A stretch of 64,000 nucleotides of DNA from contig NZ_CP077084.1 of NCBI RefSeq assembly GCF_014268275.3, positions 1,426,001 to 1,490,000 of the forward strand, given 5' to 3'. The translations under genes were made by a program, and so were the position numbers. Position 1 is the first letter of the stretch, and each line of letters opens with the position of its first letter. The notes beneath the pieces are model-generated. The model was not told the origin of the DNA. It saw nothing but the letters and a program-made list of their open reading frames with translations, and did no database searches. This document shows positions 63,580-64,000 of this stretch, piece by piece. Source of the stretch: Pseudomonas tritici (lineage in GTDB: Bacteria > Pseudomonadota > Gammaproteobacteria > Pseudomonadales > Pseudomonadaceae).

Positions 63580-63879
63580 ATGTGCGGACTCTGCGGACTG
63601 CTCGGCGAGGACCTGCACTGGAGCGATCCCCTGGGTGATGAGTTACCCCGGCGCCGTGAACGCCTGCGCCGGATCGCGGCGATCAACCAGGTGCTGGCGG
63701 TGTTCCGGCTCAAGGTCGAAGACTTCCAGGGCGCGTCCTATCTGCTGCTCGGCGCCACTGGCAAGCAGGCGCTGGCCAGCGGTCTGGATCAACTCTGGCA
63801 AGCCGCCGAAAACATGCTCGGCCAGCCACTGGATCCCCTCGATACGCGTTTGTTGGAGCACTTGGAGACAGCCCGATGA
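63580..63879 (+). CDS. Small conserved-type hypothetical protein before CobW GTPase
   Basis: 99 residues, unrecognised. It begins MCGLCGLLGEDLHWSD, with a CxxC pair at residues 2 and 5. A basic helix (PRRRERLRRIAAINQVLAVF) and helical segments (LASGLDQLWQAAENMLGQPL) follow. Its stop overlaps the next start by 4 bases (ATGA), so it is coupled to the GTPase. The cysteines could bind a metal delivered by the CobW protein. That is inference. Confidence 0.72.
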   Translation: MCGLCGLLGEDLHWSDPLGDELPRRRERLRRIAAINQVLAVFRLKVEDFQGASYLLLGATGKQALASGLDQLWQAAENMLGQPLDPLDTRLLEHLETAR

Positions 63880-64000
63880 GCATCGCCCTCAACGTCATCA
63901 CCGGCTTCCTTGGCAGCGGCAAGACCACCTTGCTCAAGCGCCTGCTGCAGGGTGAAAGCCTGGGCGACACCGCGTTGCTGATCAACGAGTTCGGTGATGT
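63876..64000 (+). CDS. CobW/COG0523-family GTPase (5' part only)
   Basis: The first 41 codons only; the rest lies beyond the window. It opens SIALNVITGFLGSGKTTLLK, the G3E P-loop, and then has LLINEFGD, the conserved switch region. The family comprises metallochaperones that move zinc, cobalt or other metals to target enzymes. In this operon it might load the metal-dependent NodB-fold hydrolase. Confidence 0.85.
   Translation, partial: MSIALNVITGFLGSGKTTLLKRLLQGESLGDTALLINEFGD

Noticed and set aside
63580..63879. MCGLCG start as a class II glutamine amidotransferase (Cys2 nucleophile)
   Set aside because: The remaining 93 residues show none of the amidotransferase motifs, and the protein is far too short.

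Overview
The window is a chromosomal segment of a fluorescent Pseudomonas, probably of the P. fluorescens group. The reasons are high GC content, near-complete protein matches to Pseudomonas families (HmgR/HmgA/FahA/MaiA, FecA, DUF3509, PsiE, CumA, AsrA-type Lon), conserved gene orders (pepA-holC-valS, lepA-lepB-rnc-era-recO-pdxJ, icp-lon) and many short inverted extragenic repeats of the GTGGGAGC...GCTTGCC type. I saw no tRNA, rRNA, CRISPR array, insertion sequence or prophage.

Layout. 1-4.2 kb: an array of exported DUF1120 proteins (three on the minus strand, the first cut by the window edge), a REC-HPt protein, a RcsB/BvgA-like LuxR response regulator, and a broken fourth DUF1120 gene on the opposite strand. 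4.2-10.1 kb: an NTF2-like protein, a GIY-YIG protein, a GST, a TonB-dependent siderophore receptor and a PBP4-type DacB. 10.1-15.6 kb: homogentisate catabolism (hmgR divergent from hmgA-fahA-maiA) with an aromatic-acid-type MFS transporter. 15.6-23.7 kb: SirB1, a leucine-dehydrogenase-like protein that has lost its catalytic lysine, SOS-controlled yebG, psiE, a DUF3509 protein, serine uptake and deamination (sdaC-sdaA with a divergent LysR) and a ribosome-hibernation protein. 23.8-31.6 kb: a two-sided iron locus. fecI-fecR-fecA lies on one side of a Fur box. On the other side are a DUF3649/PepSY/DUF3325 membrane operon and a second ECF sigma/FecR pair that has no receptor next to it.

31.6-43.1 kb is mostly housekeeping (membrane-anchored glutaredoxin, ndpA, hupN, rlmF, valS, holC, pepA, lptF-lptG). 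43.2-54.3 kb holds the translation, secretion and RNA-processing operon lepA-lepB-rnc-era-recO-pdxJ, then cumA-tadA, cmoA-cmoB, a YhhN lysoplasmalogenase-type protein and a chagasin-type protease inhibitor. Next to the inhibitor lies the second Lon protease (54.3-56.8 kb).

57-64 kb is the most interesting accessory region. A GntR regulator with two DNA-binding domains in tandem is divergent from a catabolic operon: amidase, NodB/PuuE-fold hydrolase, MFS transporter, two SDRs, a 99-residue protein and a CobW-type GTPase cut by the window end. A -24/-12 (sigma-54) promoter match lies directly upstream of the amidase, and GTAC inverted repeats overlap its expected start site. Together this suggests a nitrogen-regulated pathway for a cyclic imide or similar amide. 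The substrate is inference.
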